Origin: Nautilus pompilius
Taxonomy: Eukaryota > Mollusca > Cephalopoda > Nautilida > Nautilidae
Length of the DNA: 64,000 bases
Assembly (NCBI GenBank): GCA_018389105.1
Contig: JACATO010002186.1
Location: 1,316,501-1,380,500, forward strand
Direction: 5' to 3'
Shown: in pieces, positions 20,411-34,880 of the stretch
Layout: every line of letters starts with the position of its first letter
Numbering within the stretch: the stretch's first letter is position 1
The notes under the pieces: generated by a model
Told to the model about the DNA's origin: nothing
What the model saw: only the letters and a program-made list of their open reading frames with translations
The model's database searches: none
Translations under genes and position numbers: made by a program

Positions 20411-23400
20411 GCATGTGAAATCAGGAGTTGTCTACTCCAGGAATTAAGGAATACCATCAATATCCTGTGATCATTGCATCAGTATAGAAAATGAAACAAA
20501 AGATCCAAAGTTCCCAGTTGTAGGACACAAGTGTTGCTACTCTGACATAGTGGAACACTATGACTGATGTTGTTCGAAAAAGCACAGATCAAAACAAAAA
20601 CGAGTACATCAAAGCTATATGCAATAAGACACAGTTAAATCTATTGGTTCTTCTGAGAACCAAACCAAACCTTTTGCACTTGGAAGTTAAAGCATATAGA
20701 AGAATGGTGACTCTAATAGTACCACTGGACACTCAATCGTCACTTATGGAATTGCATCTACCATGTATGAGGATTTCAAGGAATGTATCTACTAATTATA
20801 GATGCACCTGTACAAAACTTTCCTAGTTTGTTTATTAAATGAATTAGAAGTATATTTACTATGTCAGTCAGTTCAATAGCCATAATGCCATGTCCTACTG
20901 GATACCATACCTGTGGTTTCATTATTGGAGAGGATGTTATTCAAGCTTTGGATTTGTGTTTATATAGCACAAAATTTGCGACGAATTAAGTGTACACTCT
21001 ACACTCCAGGGAGGATTGTCAACAATTGTTCCAACAGTATATGGTACTATCCTAGCTGGAAATTGGCTTGAACTCAAAGTTTGAACATAAAATTTCCCTT
21101 AAACCTACTGTGGAGCAAGTGTAGAAACCAGTCTGCGTGATACCATATTATAGACACAAAGAAGCATTGGAAAAAACAGACAGACACAGAAAAAACAAAG
21201 TATCTGGTTTAAACTTACAGATACAGAGTGGAGTGACAACATCAGTTCATGACTAGACAAGCCAGATGGAACTATGCATATAACTATAGGCTTGCTCCCA
21301 TTAAACAGTTTCTGCCAGCTCAGTATCTGCTACTGCAGATTGATGAGTCATTGCAAAGAACCATATGTTTTGCAAAGTTGGACATTCATAAAGGCTACTT
21401 TAATGTCAGGCTGCACCCAGGCTATCATCTGCTCATGGTAATTACTCCCCAGGAAATGTAAGCTTATAATCACCAGCCAATGAAATTGTCTAACTCAGTT
21501 GCTAGGTTCCAAATGCTCATGACAGAAATACAGGATTGATTGTCAAGCTTTGAAATTATATAAACAACATCTAAGTGTATAGAACCACTAGGCATGAGCT
21601 GTATTACAATTTGGACACAGCTTTGCATGAAATAAGTAATAAAACTTGTGCCCTTACTGGACTGTCACAGTCCAAGGTTGTAGGACCTTGAGAATCTGAA
21701 GCTAATTAGAGATGCACCAGTACCTAAATCAGTTAAGTGAAAGATGCAAAAAAAGTTATAAGGGCTTCAAAATTTCTACAAAGATCACCTGAATCATATG
21801 GCAGAGCTCACAGAACCACTGAAGAAATTAACACATAAAAACTCTAAATTTGTGTGGTATAAGAAGTATCAAACAGCTTTTGACATTTCATCAACATGGT
21901 TTGTAGACAAATGTATTAAATCTTTTCAACCTAGAGTGAATAAATTATAACTACAGATGCTTCTGATGTAAGAATTAGAGCTGTGTTATTGTAAATTTGA
22001 TATGGCTACAAGTTGCCAATTCTCTGTGGACACCACACATTAGATGCCAAGCAGAGAAATAAGGCTACAAATGAACATGAAGTTCTGGCAGTACTGTACT
22101 TTTGTGAAGTATTGATGTTCATTTTTATTCAAACAAGTTCTGGACACAAAGAAAAGAAATTTCAACATTAGAATAACCACTTTAGACTGTACATATATAA
22201 TGAAATACATGAAAAGTACTGAAAACATAGTGGCAGATTGCCAAGTGAGACAAATAAAGCAATTTAAGTTGTGTTGCAGGATCCCAAAATTAGCATAATT
22301 TTTAAAGCTGCTAATAAAAGGGCTTTTCTCTTAATTTGTTCAGGAATACCAGCTGAAGAGAATATGTGCAAAACCACATGCAGGATGTTATAGTGTTTGA
22401 AATAGCTATGATTCAAAACTTCCATCAATATTGTAGTTTCCTGCCACAAGTGCATCTGCTCAAAATGACAGTCTAGACAACATGTAATAAAATCAAATAG
22501 ATAAAATAGAAAGTATGGGCTGGTGGCCTTGAATGAACAGTCACTCTTTACTCCATCAGGATTTAAGTAAATCTACACAACGGAATAATACTGTCTAAAA
22601 AGCCTTGGCAGAAAGTTGGTTTGACATTACTGAATCTTTTGCCAATAAACCATCTAATAAGAGATACATTGTGAGACTAATAAACTACTACTATGGCTAT
22701 CCCTTCATTTACTACACTAATGATATTACCTCTCAGGTCATTATTAAATAGTTCGAGAAACTTTTGGAAATCCAGAATGACTTCCAATCATGGACCACAG
22801 TTTGACAATGTAGATCTCAAGGAATACCTCAATTCTCATAACACAGTGTTGTGAGAATACTGCTGTCTATCAAGATCCATAATGATATCCTTTTCAATGA
22901 TGTATGTATCACAATAAAAATTTGACATGATACAATAAATCATTCCTTTAATGAATGTATTTCTGAAGTTAAAACAAAAATGAACCTGAAAGTGAACTGT
23001 ACAATGGAATTTTATTCATAAAATTATTTTCTATTATATCTAAGTAAGCTTAAAGTTCTATTTTTTTTAAAAAATTAAAGTTTTTTTTAAATTATTTCTT
23101 TTGCATAGTGTGTTAATTCATAGTTTCTGATGAAATAGGTCACTTGTGGCTCATAGATAAATGCTCATGTTCATTGTTCCTCCTGTGTAATGCAGTTCTG
23201 TGAAGCATTTTCAATGCATGACCTTTGTGCACTAAAAGGATTTTTATTTAACCTTATCTGATCTAGAAAAAAAGCAATCTGGTAGCAAGAAGTAGATCAG
23301 TTTCAATCTTGATTTTAGCTGCATACCAATATAACAAATAGAGGAAGAAGTTGTGCTATTATTCATTTTTTACAGAATTTAAAATTTAAAAAAATAAATA

Positions 23401-23584
23401 AACAAACAGAAATAACCATGACTCTACAATTAAGAGTTGGCGTCAATTTGATTTGTCACAAATAGAGCTTGGGTTGTTCTAAATTTCAAAATTTAATTTT
23501 GACTTGTGGAATTATTTAGAAAATTTCAAACAAAGAGCCTATCAACCAATATACAAAAATATAGCATCTTTGTTGTTTGTTGTT

Positions 23585-23620
23585 AATTACAAGTCATAAA
23601 CAAGCTTACCACCCACAAAT
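23585..23620 (+). repeat. Dispersed 36-bp direct repeat, copy 1
   Basis: Begins AATTACAAGTCATAAACAAG and ends CACCCACAAAT. It matches 24461-24496 at 34 of 36 positions. The flanks do not align. Confidence 0.85.
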
Positions 23621-24460
23621 TTCTTCAACTCTATATTACCCTGTTTATTTTGAAAATCATTTTAAAGTAAATTAGAAACATGCTGTCAAATTGAGTTAAC
23701 AGTATTTGGAGAAAAGGTTCCTATTAGTCAAAAGCATGAATACATTTTGTACCTTATTTGGCCAGATCTTTTATTACAATGGCAATGATTTTTCTCTATG
23801 GGGACAAAAAAACAGCTGCAGATTGATGAAAATGTAGAAGTCCTGTCGATATAACCCCATCAGCTAATGCCATCACTCATGCAAGGAATGCTAGCATATA
23901 CACTCTGTTTGTTGATATGGAAATGGTGGTCAAAATAAATAAATACTTGTCACCACCAAAGTGATAACAAATAATTACCTTACACAGCATTTACATCGGT
24001 TAACAAGCTACATCTGTTGGTCTCGAATGTACTAACAACATTTTTTATGCTACATTTTTTTAAATATTTTTCTTTCTAGACCTCTGTACCAAATGGAAAT
24101 GAAAAAACCAAAAATTGGAAACCATCAGTATTTTTTTTAAATATGCCAACCATGTCTTAAATATTTTTTAAAAAAAGTTTCATTATTCAAAATTTACCCC
24201 CCCCCAACAAATTTCCATCAGTTAATATTTTAACACACTGACAATTATCTAGCCACTTTCATTATGCTATCTTCTTTTGTATATCTGAGACCAACTCTTA
24301 TATTGGAATAAATATACATAAGACTGAAAAAATAATTAAAACTTGCTATAAAAAGACAATTATTTAAGAAAATTGATAATGAAAATGTTTAAAAAAAAAG
24401 AAAAATTATCCAAAATAAAACATCTAAAATTATATTTATTGACTTATAACCTTTGTTTTC

Positions 24461-24496
24461 AATTACAAGTCATAAATAAGCTTATCACCCACAAAT
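24461..24496 (+). repeat. Dispersed 36-bp direct repeat, copy 2
   Basis: Begins AATTACAAGTCATAAATAAG and ends CACCCACAAAT. It is the same orientation as the copy 876 bp upstream, with two transition differences. Confidence 0.85.
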
Positions 24497-27400
24497 ATTG
24501 TATGCTCATATATTTATAGGGAATACGTAATGATCCTGACAAAGTAATCCTATAAATGTGTTTCCAACCTGCAAAACCTTGAAAATGCATATTAATGGGA
24601 TTCAAGTTTAATACCCATTCCCAGTAAATATAAAAGTGTGCCCCTCAAAGGGTTAATATCACATCAAGAAAATATTAATGTTCAGATTTAGGCAAAAAAG
24701 TACATAAAAAACAAGTAAATTCTTCAATAAATAGTTTGCTCATGTTTTAAACAATTAATGAGCTTATTTCTAAATCTCAAAACAGATATACATATTTCAG
24801 ATACTCTCTTTATAAATAAGGGTTGCAACTTTGTTTGAAGCAGTAGATCCTAAATTATTAAATGTGTTGTTACATTCTTTTCAAAAAAAAATCACTAAGT
24901 ACCATAAGGTATAGTAGTCTGCTGAGAACAGTCCAATGTCACAAGCATATTTAAATGATTCTATAATTATCCTAGTAATAGATTATATGAACTGACTTCT
25001 CAAAGTATAAATAAGGAAAATTTGTTATTTTAATCAAGTTATTTTTGTTCAAGTGAATAACTGTTTAACTAATTTGTTGGTTTATGATATTTTAATTGTC
25101 TTTTTTTCAAAATGATGTTAATATTAACTTAGAGAAGGGTGCAAGGTAATGATGTATGTTCTTTATAATAATTTAGTGATAAGCCAATACATTATCTCAA
25201 ATGTTTTATAGATAAGTAATTATTTATATAAAAGATCAAACATTTAATAGCAAAACTTGTGTTTCTCTATACATCATCAGTTAAAATGGAGATATAGAAA
25301 TGGAATGAAATCAAAATTATACAGGAGATATAGATATTTCGGATGAATTTTGAGAGAGATTTAATATGCTGATTAACATGCATAATCTCTTAAATGAAAA
25401 TCCACTTAAGATGATTGCCTGTTTTTGTCTACATGCATTTTAAAGCAAACTTCAGTAAAAGGGATTTTGGGGGGGGTTGAATCAAAAAATGTTTAGGTTT
25501 TTTCTTCTAAATAAAATATATCAGGAGCACCATATGGTAGGTCATAAATGCAAATGTTAACAATTTTCTACCTATTAAATCATACTAAGTTTACTTGAAA
25601 TGTTTTGCTAAGCAAGCAATGTATGTCAACATTTTAAATAATTGTTTATTTGTTGTTTTTTTAAGAGAAATATTTTTAAAACATTTCATCTCTTGCTCAT
25701 AAACGTGTGTTTTTGTTTGTCCGTATGCCTATCATAATTTGCAATATCTTGTGTGCACCTCTTCATAAAAGTTATTATTCATTTTAATTCTAACATCTGT
25801 ACACAAAAAAAATAAAAAAATCAATTTCAAAATACATCTAGGTAGTATATTCACAAATGATCAATAATTTTCTATTAAATTATACAGAATATGACAAAGG
25901 TATTTTAAATGTATAGCAAACTTTATTAAATCTCAAGAGTTTTTGTTGTTGTACCTTCTATTACTATTAATTTTCTCTACAATAAATATTTACTACTGTT
26001 TTGCATGAAACTAAACATCTATCTGCTTCTCGCAAGTTAGATTCAAGATTTTAAAAAAACAAAAGGAAGCATAAGCCAAATGAAAAGATTTTCTTGAGTA
26101 AAATATGCATGTTTCTGCTGGCACAGCACTTGAGGCGGTAAAAGAATAACATCTGCCTGCACATCCAAGCCCAAAATTTTAAAATTCTATACAGATGGGT
26201 TTTGAATTCTATGTTGTTTTTAATGTAAGCAATGAAAATGCCAAAGGATAAAAATAAAACACTTTATTTAACAAATTTGTTCTATTATCCAATTTTAGTT
26301 TAATACAAAGGAAATTGTTAGCTAAAACAAGTTAAACAGCATAACAATGAAGCAAAACAAGCAATAGTTGTTCTCATTTAGGTTATAGTACAGTGAGCAC
26401 AAGTAAGTAACAGACTGTTTAGCCAGAATCCTCTTGTGGTCCAAAATCATATAATTAAGACTGAATGGGTCTATAAAATGTAAGCATGCATGCATATAGG
26501 TAGCTGCAATTTGAGACACCTGCCTTTGGAAGATAGCTAAAACAAATATTGATCTACCAAAATCAGCATCACAAGCTTAGACTACAACTGGAGCAAGTTC
26601 CTCTATGTAGAGAGACAGTATGCTCATTGATACTTTAGCTTAATCCAGAAATAGAGGGAAATGTTCTTAGGTTTTTGATAAGAAATACTACTGGGAGGAA
26701 AAAAACTCAACTTAAACTCAATACCAAGATGTTCCAATTTCTCAAGTATTATTTTTTAATCAGTTCAATTTAAAAATTGCAAATAAAATCAACATGTAAA
26801 AACCATATTTCCAAGGTAATGTTGACACATGTAAATACATTTTGTTATTATATATATATTTATCTAAAAAAATTTTAATTAAGAGTTATTTCCCTTCAAC
26901 AAGCTTAAAAATAATTTTAAAATAAAAGTATTTTCAAATTGAATACTGGCATCTACAACAGATAACACCAGTGAAGCATAGTGTGAAAGTTGTCCACCAG
27001 GAAGCACTGCCTATCCTGCACCATGAGGTGCCATATTATTGAGGAATCCCTACTAGCTAGAGCTCTTTGTTTTTTAATGTAGGAGGAAACATACAGCCAG
27101 ATGAATTAGTTTATCATTAAAAACAAATTAATTTTAATAATAAAAAGTTAGTTTTATTATTAAATATATATTTTTTTAATTTGCCAAGCCTCAATTTTTA
27201 AAGTAAAAGTATCTCTACTTATGATCTTACAAGTCAAGGAAATAATGATACACAATGACATTTTTGGTCTTTTTAAACAAAAATAATGTGAATGACAGAG
27301 TCTATTATATTACAGAAATTATGGTAAGGGATTACAAAATTAGATGTTTATTATTAAGATGGGTTAAGACTAATTAATACTAATAATAGGCTAGTAAAAA

Positions 27401-30400
27401 TACTTTTCTCATAGAAAAAAAACAAAAAAAACCTTAAACTGGTCTTATGATGCATTTAATATTTTTACTTAATTCCAATACTTTTGTTGTCGGAAAATAT
27501 ATAAAAAACAATTTTTTTTTCTAAATAATGGAAGTCTACAATGAAAATTTGGCATGCCAACAAAAATGTCTGGAACTGACTTGTGGCACACCATATCAGT
27601 TCAAAAACTACAGGAGTAGAGAACTGCTTGAATACATTCTTTGCACAATAACATCACCAATGAAACAAACAAACAAAGGTTTTCTGGGGGTTTTTTTAAG
27701 CATTATAACAAATTCACAAGTGTAATAGCATTGCTAATTTCCAACAGATGTAATTGCTATTCCATCCACATTCAAACCAGGAGGATGTATTAACACAATT
27801 TGGTAACCAAAATATGTATTAGTATGTGCTTAAGAATTTATTTCCAAATTAATGGGAGTTCGTTGTATTTTCATTTGTTGACAATGATTAATTTGCCTAC
27901 AAAATAGTGAAATATATTTGGTATTTCCTTTCATTTATCATTTCCTTAGAAATCAGTCAAACTGCATTTACCAAAATAAAAATGCCTAGCAGAAATCCAC
28001 AAAAAAGGAAAACAAATTTAGGTAATTTTTAAACTTAGAAATATGGATATACAGCAACAATAAGGAAAACATGTAGATCACCACCATGAAAGCTGAAGCA
28101 CTACGCCTAATAACATAACTTAGAATTTTCTAAAGAAACTGAAATCAAAGAAAAATATATTTTCTCATGTAATATCAGACCACCACCATATTGTGACTGA
28201 AATGGTTGCAAATGTAGCAAAAGCAGTCATCACTGGAAAATATTTCTGTCATTTTATCATCATCATTGTTTCAAGTTTGTATTTATATCAAATGTGCATG
28301 TGCTCTGGGAAAGTACCTGTATGTTAACTATCTGTTCAAACACATTAGCATTTGTCAGGAAAACAAAGATTGCAAGATGATTTTGTCAAAAAAACTAATA
28401 ATCTAAGTGTTTCATCTGTAGAGGTGGATCAAAATGAATCATCTGCAGATGTCCAGCCTGATAAAAAGCAAATTCTAAGCTTTCAGATAGGAATAGTTAA
28501 AACAATTTTTCCAGATATCATTGTGTGAACTGATGAGATGCAATGCTAGTGAAAATTAGCTTTCTTAGCAGTTATTTCTTCTTTTTTTTATAATTAACTT
28601 AATGTTTATTTGATTTTTAACTATTGACAAAGCAAAGATAAGCCTCATTTTAAAATTTGAACAGATAATGGATATAAAATTATAGCATTCTAAAATTTTA
28701 TTTTAGAAAAACAAGAAAAAATTCACACATCTAGGTGGATTTCTTGTTTTAACAAGTATAAAAATAGTCTGCTTTCTAGATTAGCAAACATTTAAAACAA
28801 GGAATGGAATCAAAGTAGTTTTAGATACCCCAGGGTGTTTATAAAGACTTTATTTTTAATAAAGTGTTTAAGATGCTTAAGATTTTGTTTTTTTAAAAAA
28901 TTTTTTGTATTACAAAGCCAGAAGTAAAAAATTTTATTAATTTTTGGTTTTGATCAAACTGTTTTGAAACCAAAATGGTAAAGTTCAAAACAGTTAACTG
29001 AACATTACAACAGAATTTGTCATCCAAAAATTCCAATAGGAGTTGGATGAAATTAAAGAAATGGTTCAATTAATGTGTGCGCACACAGGTTCAGTTCTTT
29101 CTTATTTGAACAATCTGGAACTACTATAAGCATTAAATATATACAATTATTTTAAAAAATGCCATTACTTTTTGCACCAGTATACAAGTGCAGTTTGTCT
29201 CTTAAAAAGAAAAAGAAATCTCAAGCATCTTTAAGGAGGTAAAATTACAGGAATACTAACAGCAAGATATCTCTAAGCACTGTTATTCAAGTGTTTGGTA
29301 TTCAGGAAGTTATCAAAACATTACTAGAAATAAAGACAAATAAAAAAAATTCAACAAAACAATATAATTAATCCATTTTGGTTTATAATGTCAAAATACT
29401 ATAACAAAATTATTCTTGAAGTAAAATTTTAGAATATTAATAAATTAACTCCTGCTGAGCATTTTTTATACAGAAAGGTTTCTGCAGTATTCATAAGCAG
29501 AAATAGTTTTCTGATTCTCAGTACACATCAGTTTTCTGTAGTTAAGTACATAAAAAGACCTTTAAAAAATCATTTATGTTATTAACAGATTCTTTATAGA
29601 AGTTGGTAAAGTCATTATTGTACTTACATTCTAGTTCTTTAGCAAAAACTATTGTAGCATTCAATGTTTACTCTTTTAATTCCTTGACACACAATGGACC
29701 AAATTAAACTAAAACTTTTTACCATGGCAAAGTAGAAAATAAAAAATGCTTATTTTGCAATTAAAAATCATTTGCTGTCATTAACAGAATTAAATATTTT
29801 ATCCCAAAACATTTATTTACCTGTTCTCCCTACTTTCACCATCCATTCTTTTTTTTTTCACTACTGAAAATTTGTGTCTACAGATTTAAAAGCAATATTT
29901 TTAACCTATTTAAAATTGCTTGGAATGTCATCAAATACCCAATCATTGCTATTTTATTATTATGGTTGGTTGGTTAGTTTGTTTTAAAATCATTTTAATT
30001 TCTATACAATGATGATTTGTATAAGGATTATCCTATAAAATTTAATTAACAAAAAAAAAAAAAAGAATTATATGGGGTTTTTATCACCTATAAAAGTTTC
30101 ACTGTATTTCTTATTGGATTATCTGCTAAATTAGACTTCAAATAATTCTAGGGAATATTTAACATTAATCAAGCTCAAAATTCTATAATTTACCTAATTA
30201 GTTACTGAAAAATTAAACATTTTTAATTATCTGAATTAAATAAATCTAAAGATCTATACACAAAAAATCGTTGCTGTTTCTAATGCCTATCCATAACCTA
30301 CTTAAGCTATTTTGTCTAAGTTAATTTTTTTTATATACATACATATAGTTTAAGTCTTCAATATTCATCCAATATCTGTGTAATTCACATAAAAGATTCA

Positions 30401-32430
30401 AATGTACTACCACTATTTCTAAGTCAAGATCCCCCCAAAAAATAGGCTTAAAGCAGTAATGGATCACAATGTAGCATCAGTAAAAATCAAGTACATGATA
30501 GAAATTATTACTACCAAGTTGAAACACTAGTCTTTTAAAAATTGCTTTTTCCTTTGTTATCTGAAAGGATTAATAAGTAATAGTTATACTGAATAAGCTA
30601 TTCAAAGATCTTAAATATTTTAGAATATCACAAGGAAATATTTAAATAATGCACTATAAGCTAAAAATTGTCTATTATAAAAGAGCCAATACATTGTCTT
30701 TAAATCTGACTGAAGTAGATTTGACAAAATACAGTTCATAATAATTGTAAATTTTCATATTTAATAATATGGTAAATGAATGCTTACTAATTTTAGAAAT
30801 CTAAAAACAGAAAATTTAGTAACATCACATGCTATAATTTCTTATTAAATTTTGATTTACCACAATTCATTTGAAAAATTAACTTAAATATTTTTGTGAT
30901 TATGTCAATAGATGTGCAATTCAAAAATCTGTTAATAATTCAAGCACATTTCAAAGACTGAATTTACAATGTAAAAATCACTAAATCCCTATATTTATAC
31001 AAATTTTCATAAAATTTCTTTTTCCATTTTATCCATAAAAAACACAGTAAAATCTTCCTTTTTTTTATTTTTTAAAAAGTAATTTTGTTTAATAGTTATT
31101 TAATGCATGTTATGGTCTTTTTAGGTGTCTAGAAGGTATTGAAAATTAAACATTTAATTTTAGCTACATGAATCAGTTATTTTGGTCATCTCTCAACTGA
31201 TTTAGAGTTCCGTATGTCAATGTAATGACTTACCTGTTACTAAATTTCATAAAGAGTAAATCTAATGAAATGTCTAAATCAGTTAATAATAAAATGTTTT
31301 TATATAACTGAGCAGCATCAAAATTTTAAAAGAAAATCAATCATTGATAACAAGAAAAAGATTCTTGGTTTTTATCTATCTTAATGGTGACTGTTAATGA
31401 TACATAAAAGAAAGTTCATCTAGCTAATTCATGGGGGACCCATTTTTAATACTTCATGTGCAATGGCAGTAAACAGCTAGATGCAATTAAACTTCAAACA
31501 AAAGAAAAAAGTTATTGAGGATGCATGCATACACAATTATGATTTAAACATTTATGAAATATACATCTGAATAAAATAATAAAATACATTTTTAAAAGAT
31601 ATTATCCAAACAAATTGAAGCTAAAAGTTTCATTTATCTATCATAGTTATTAATTATGAATCCTTGCAAATTTCAATGTCAGGTGTACTTTAAATGCGTG
31701 TGTTTTCTTGAAGATATAAAAATTTAACTAAAGAGATTTTACATGTATTATTTATTATTTTAGATTAGATAATTTTCTAATTCTACTTTGTATTTCTCTA
31801 TTGTTTACATACACATAACTGTTATATCATTCGAAAACGTGCAGTTTTGAAAACAAAAGAAATTGTCTGTGTATCACCAAAACAGTTATCATAGGGATAG
31901 CATTCAATAAATTGATATACAAAAACTTTTTACAAATTTTCCCATTTCTCCAAGTAGTTTAATTTTGGCCACTTATTTTGTAGATATAGAACATCAAAGA
32001 ATGTTAAAGTTATCTCCCTTATATCATTTTCTAATATCAGTGTCAAGCAAACCAATCCAAAATTTTGTTCCTGAGATTTATTGGTCTTCATAAGGTATAC
32101 TATTTACCTTTGAAATAGGGTAAAGAAAGTCTATCACAAAAAATATCCTGAATTTCAAGTTACATCAGCAAAAGTGTATATTCTTTTAATTAATCAAAAT
32201 GAAAAAAACAAACTATTTTTGCTAAATTTCCATATGCATTCAATCCAATATTAATTAAGAGTGCCAATCTAATGGTTTTTATTAATTTTCTTTAACACAT
32301 TTTTTTTTATGTTAACGTCAATAATCTTTGTCTTCACATTATATATACATGTATATAGCTTACAAAATTCTGATAACCTTAATTTGCAGTCATCTTAAAT
32401 AATTTAAATTCTGGAAAAGGTCTAACTGAA

Positions 32431-32447
32431 ATATATATATATATATA
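32431..32447. repeat. (AT)n microsatellite
   Basis: Uninterrupted AT dinucleotide run of about 17 bases. Confidence 0.9.
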
Positions 32448-32558
32448 AACCCAGTGAGAAATGTTTTTTGTTTAGACATTTCAATAAACATTTAGCTCCA
32501 TGGTTATCTTCTGAAAGAAAAAAAATTATAAAACAAAAAAGTGATAAGTGATAAGCTA

Positions 32559-32582
32559 TGTGTGTGTGTGTGTGTGTGTGTG
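32559..32582. repeat. (TG)12 microsatellite
   Basis: Twelve uninterrupted TG units, followed closely by ATATATATA. Confidence 0.95.
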
Positions 32583-34665
32583 TTCATATATATATAGAGG
32601 CTGTATCAGGCCAATATATAAACCAGGACACTATTTCATAATTCGTCAAATCTGACTGGTTTATGAGGATACCACACTCAAACATGCACAAAGAAATGAC
32701 TCAAGAATAAAATTTCCATTGATTTTAGAAAAAATTTCCTTCTATATTTTAAAAAACTTTTTATTCATAAAAGTAATTCAAGCTAAAAATTCCCAAGTAC
32801 CTATATCCACAAACAGTTTTAAAAAATTAATATTGTTTAGTCGTTAGAAACAAAAAAATTATAAATATGAATCAGGATGATTATATTTTGAATAAACCTA
32901 ATCTATAGAATAAAATAGGGGAAGTAACTCTCTTTTAATAATACCTTTTTTCTTTTTTCAAATTGCATATACTAAAGATTTTATATTGTGATCATTAATT
33001 ACACAAAATATTTTTCATAAAAAATAGGTATTAAATTACAAATATATTTCAAGCATAATCATTAAAAAAAATCTAAGTAATGCTGCAGTCTGAATTTTAT
33101 TTTTAATTCAAATTCTATTAAAAACTAGTTTTATTATGTAAAATGGATTTATGAAAATAAATTTAAATCTTCACTGCCTTATGCTAAATCTGTAACTATG
33201 ATAAAACAATGCTATTTGTAAGTTTAACACTTAGAAAAAACTAACAATTGCAAAGCATAACACAGACAATTTTCATAAAGTTCAGAACCAACTGGTAATT
33301 TTGACATCCAACCAAAATCTCTTCTAAATTAGCCTAGACAAAAATCTTGCCATTAAAAGACCTTTATCCATCTGAACATTTAATTTCAGTACTATTTTAT
33401 TTATTAAATCAAATAATAAAATAGTAATGGCTCCAACAAAAAAAAAAAACATTTTTCTTACCAATTTCTAATAAAATTGAAGATGTAATAATGGCCTGTC
33501 AATAAAATTAATGAGCATACAAGTAAATTACTAGGTATATGTTATATTTTAAAAAAGGTTAAATTCAAAATTATCCCCAAAATTTGTATTCTTTTATAAC
33601 TAAAGCAAATATATCCATATATATCTAGGTAAAATAAATTAATTGCAAAATGCAAAAATTAATTATCCCCTGCTTCAATTATTTCCGATGGAATAATGTG
33701 ATAATCTGAAAAATTGTTAGTTCCATATTTTAATATTTTTTTAATTATATTAACATAAGTATTTCTGAAACAGATTACAGTAAGGACATTTTATAATATT
33801 TTAAAAGATAATGGGATATCTTAAACTTATGCATATTTATAAGCTTTTAAGATTTATTGCCCACTTTTAGAAAGGATGTGGAACAACATACAGTGATGAA
33901 TGCTTGCCACAATGGCTACTTTAGGCAATGTAGAGCAATCATTGATTTATAAACTTTACTTGAATACTCACTAATATGTACGAAATATCCCATAATAGTA
34001 TTTTTTAAACAGAAACAAGTTTATATGCAAAATGTTTTAATTGCATTTTACCATTCTACTATAAATGTCACTTTACTCAAAAAAATTATCAACAAGTATT
34101 TTAATGATCATTACAATGAAGGCAGTTTAAATAATATTACATTTCTTGATTAGTTGCTTTAATTTTTAAAATGTTTCTAAGGTATCTCACTTTAAGTGTA
34201 AATTGTGAGTAATGTTCTAATATTAAGAAATTATTTAATAAAGATAAAAAGTTATTAATCAAATATCTTATACAATTTAATTGCTATCAGCAAATGAATG
34301 CTGATTTTAAATTTATTTTTTGGGTGAAAAGAAAAAAAAAAACAAACTTCTGCAGTCCATTTAAAAAATAAAAATAAGCAAGTACAATGAAAACTGCAAA
34401 CTGTTTGTTTATTTGTTGTAAATAAGAATTTTCCCAGCTAATAAAAACAGTACAATAATAATAATAGAAGAATTTAAAATTAATTTCAAGTTTGTATAAA
34501 TTGCAACAAAGTCTAAATTCTCTCTTTTTTTGTATATATTATTTTCACATAAAAACAAAATTTTTAAGATTTTCCATAGAAGTCCCAAGATATTTCTGTA
34601 AGTAATAGAACTCAATTCTATTTCTTGGAGAAGCCTCTTCATCCCGTGACCTTCCAAATTATTAA

Positions 34666-34880
34666 TCAGTACTCGTTACTCCAAAAGAAACACAAGTAAG
34701 TAGTCAATCTGCAACCTGTTAATGTCTGCATGCAAACATATAACATTTCCTTGGTACAGCTGTCCAGACCTCCATTATTAGAACTGGTGTGCTCTTGCTT
34801 CATTGCCTGGTGGCTCACTTTCACTCCATTTGGCCATCCGCCCATCAACAGAGAACACATGTTAACAACTCCTCAGTAGT
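34666..34880 (-). other. Candidate coding exon, minus strand, unrecognised
   Basis: An open minus-strand stretch with markedly less A/T than its surroundings and protein-like composition. A hydrophilic central segment reads GVKVSHQAMKQEHTSSNN and continues through GGLDSCTKE. A possible acceptor (TTTACTACTGAG) lies just upstream near 34874. A strong internal donor-like GTGAGC lies within VKVS, and weaker ones lie downstream, so the 3' border is unclear. The frame stops at about 34666. I do not recognise a domain. It could be a host exon, an exon skipped by decay, or an unclassified repeat. Confidence 0.3.

Larger units (their letters stand above)
18560..22920 (+). mobile_element. Ty3/gypsy LTR-retroelement fossil
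   Basis: Old, heavily broken copy of a Ty3/gypsy-type element. Recognisable parts lie in order on the plus strand. A gag-like capsid region is at about 18600-19170. After an inserted piggyBac copy (19180-20410) come a nucleocapsid/protease-like region (about 20480-20870), a reverse-transcriptase segment (about 21190-21480), an RNase H region (about 21750-22080) and an integrase-core segment (about 22640-22870). No long terminal repeats could be recognised at either end, so the outer limits are approximate. The breaks are numerous, probably tens, and the copy is clearly dead and old. The two coding halves support a single element interrupted by a later DNA transposon. Confidence 0.75.
22921..34660. 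other. Long AT-rich stretch, no gene recognised
   Basis: Nearly 12 kb dominated by A/T runs. It holds a dispersed 36-bp direct repeat (23585 and 24461) and AT and TG microsatellites near 32.4-32.6 kb. An open plus-strand stretch at about 28360-28530 (NNLSVSSVEVDQNESSADV) has protein-like composition but no family I recognise. Other ORFs, such as 27528-27725, look like chance. Confidence 0.5.

Noticed and set aside
18000-23400. Long terminal repeats of the gypsy fossil
   Set aside because: I compared the flanks by eye and found no matching pair, so no terminal repeats are annotated.
28180-28530. Possible Cys-rich transposase tail followed by SSVEVDQNESSADV
   Set aside because: The apparent Cys pattern depends on ignoring stops, and no family match could be made.
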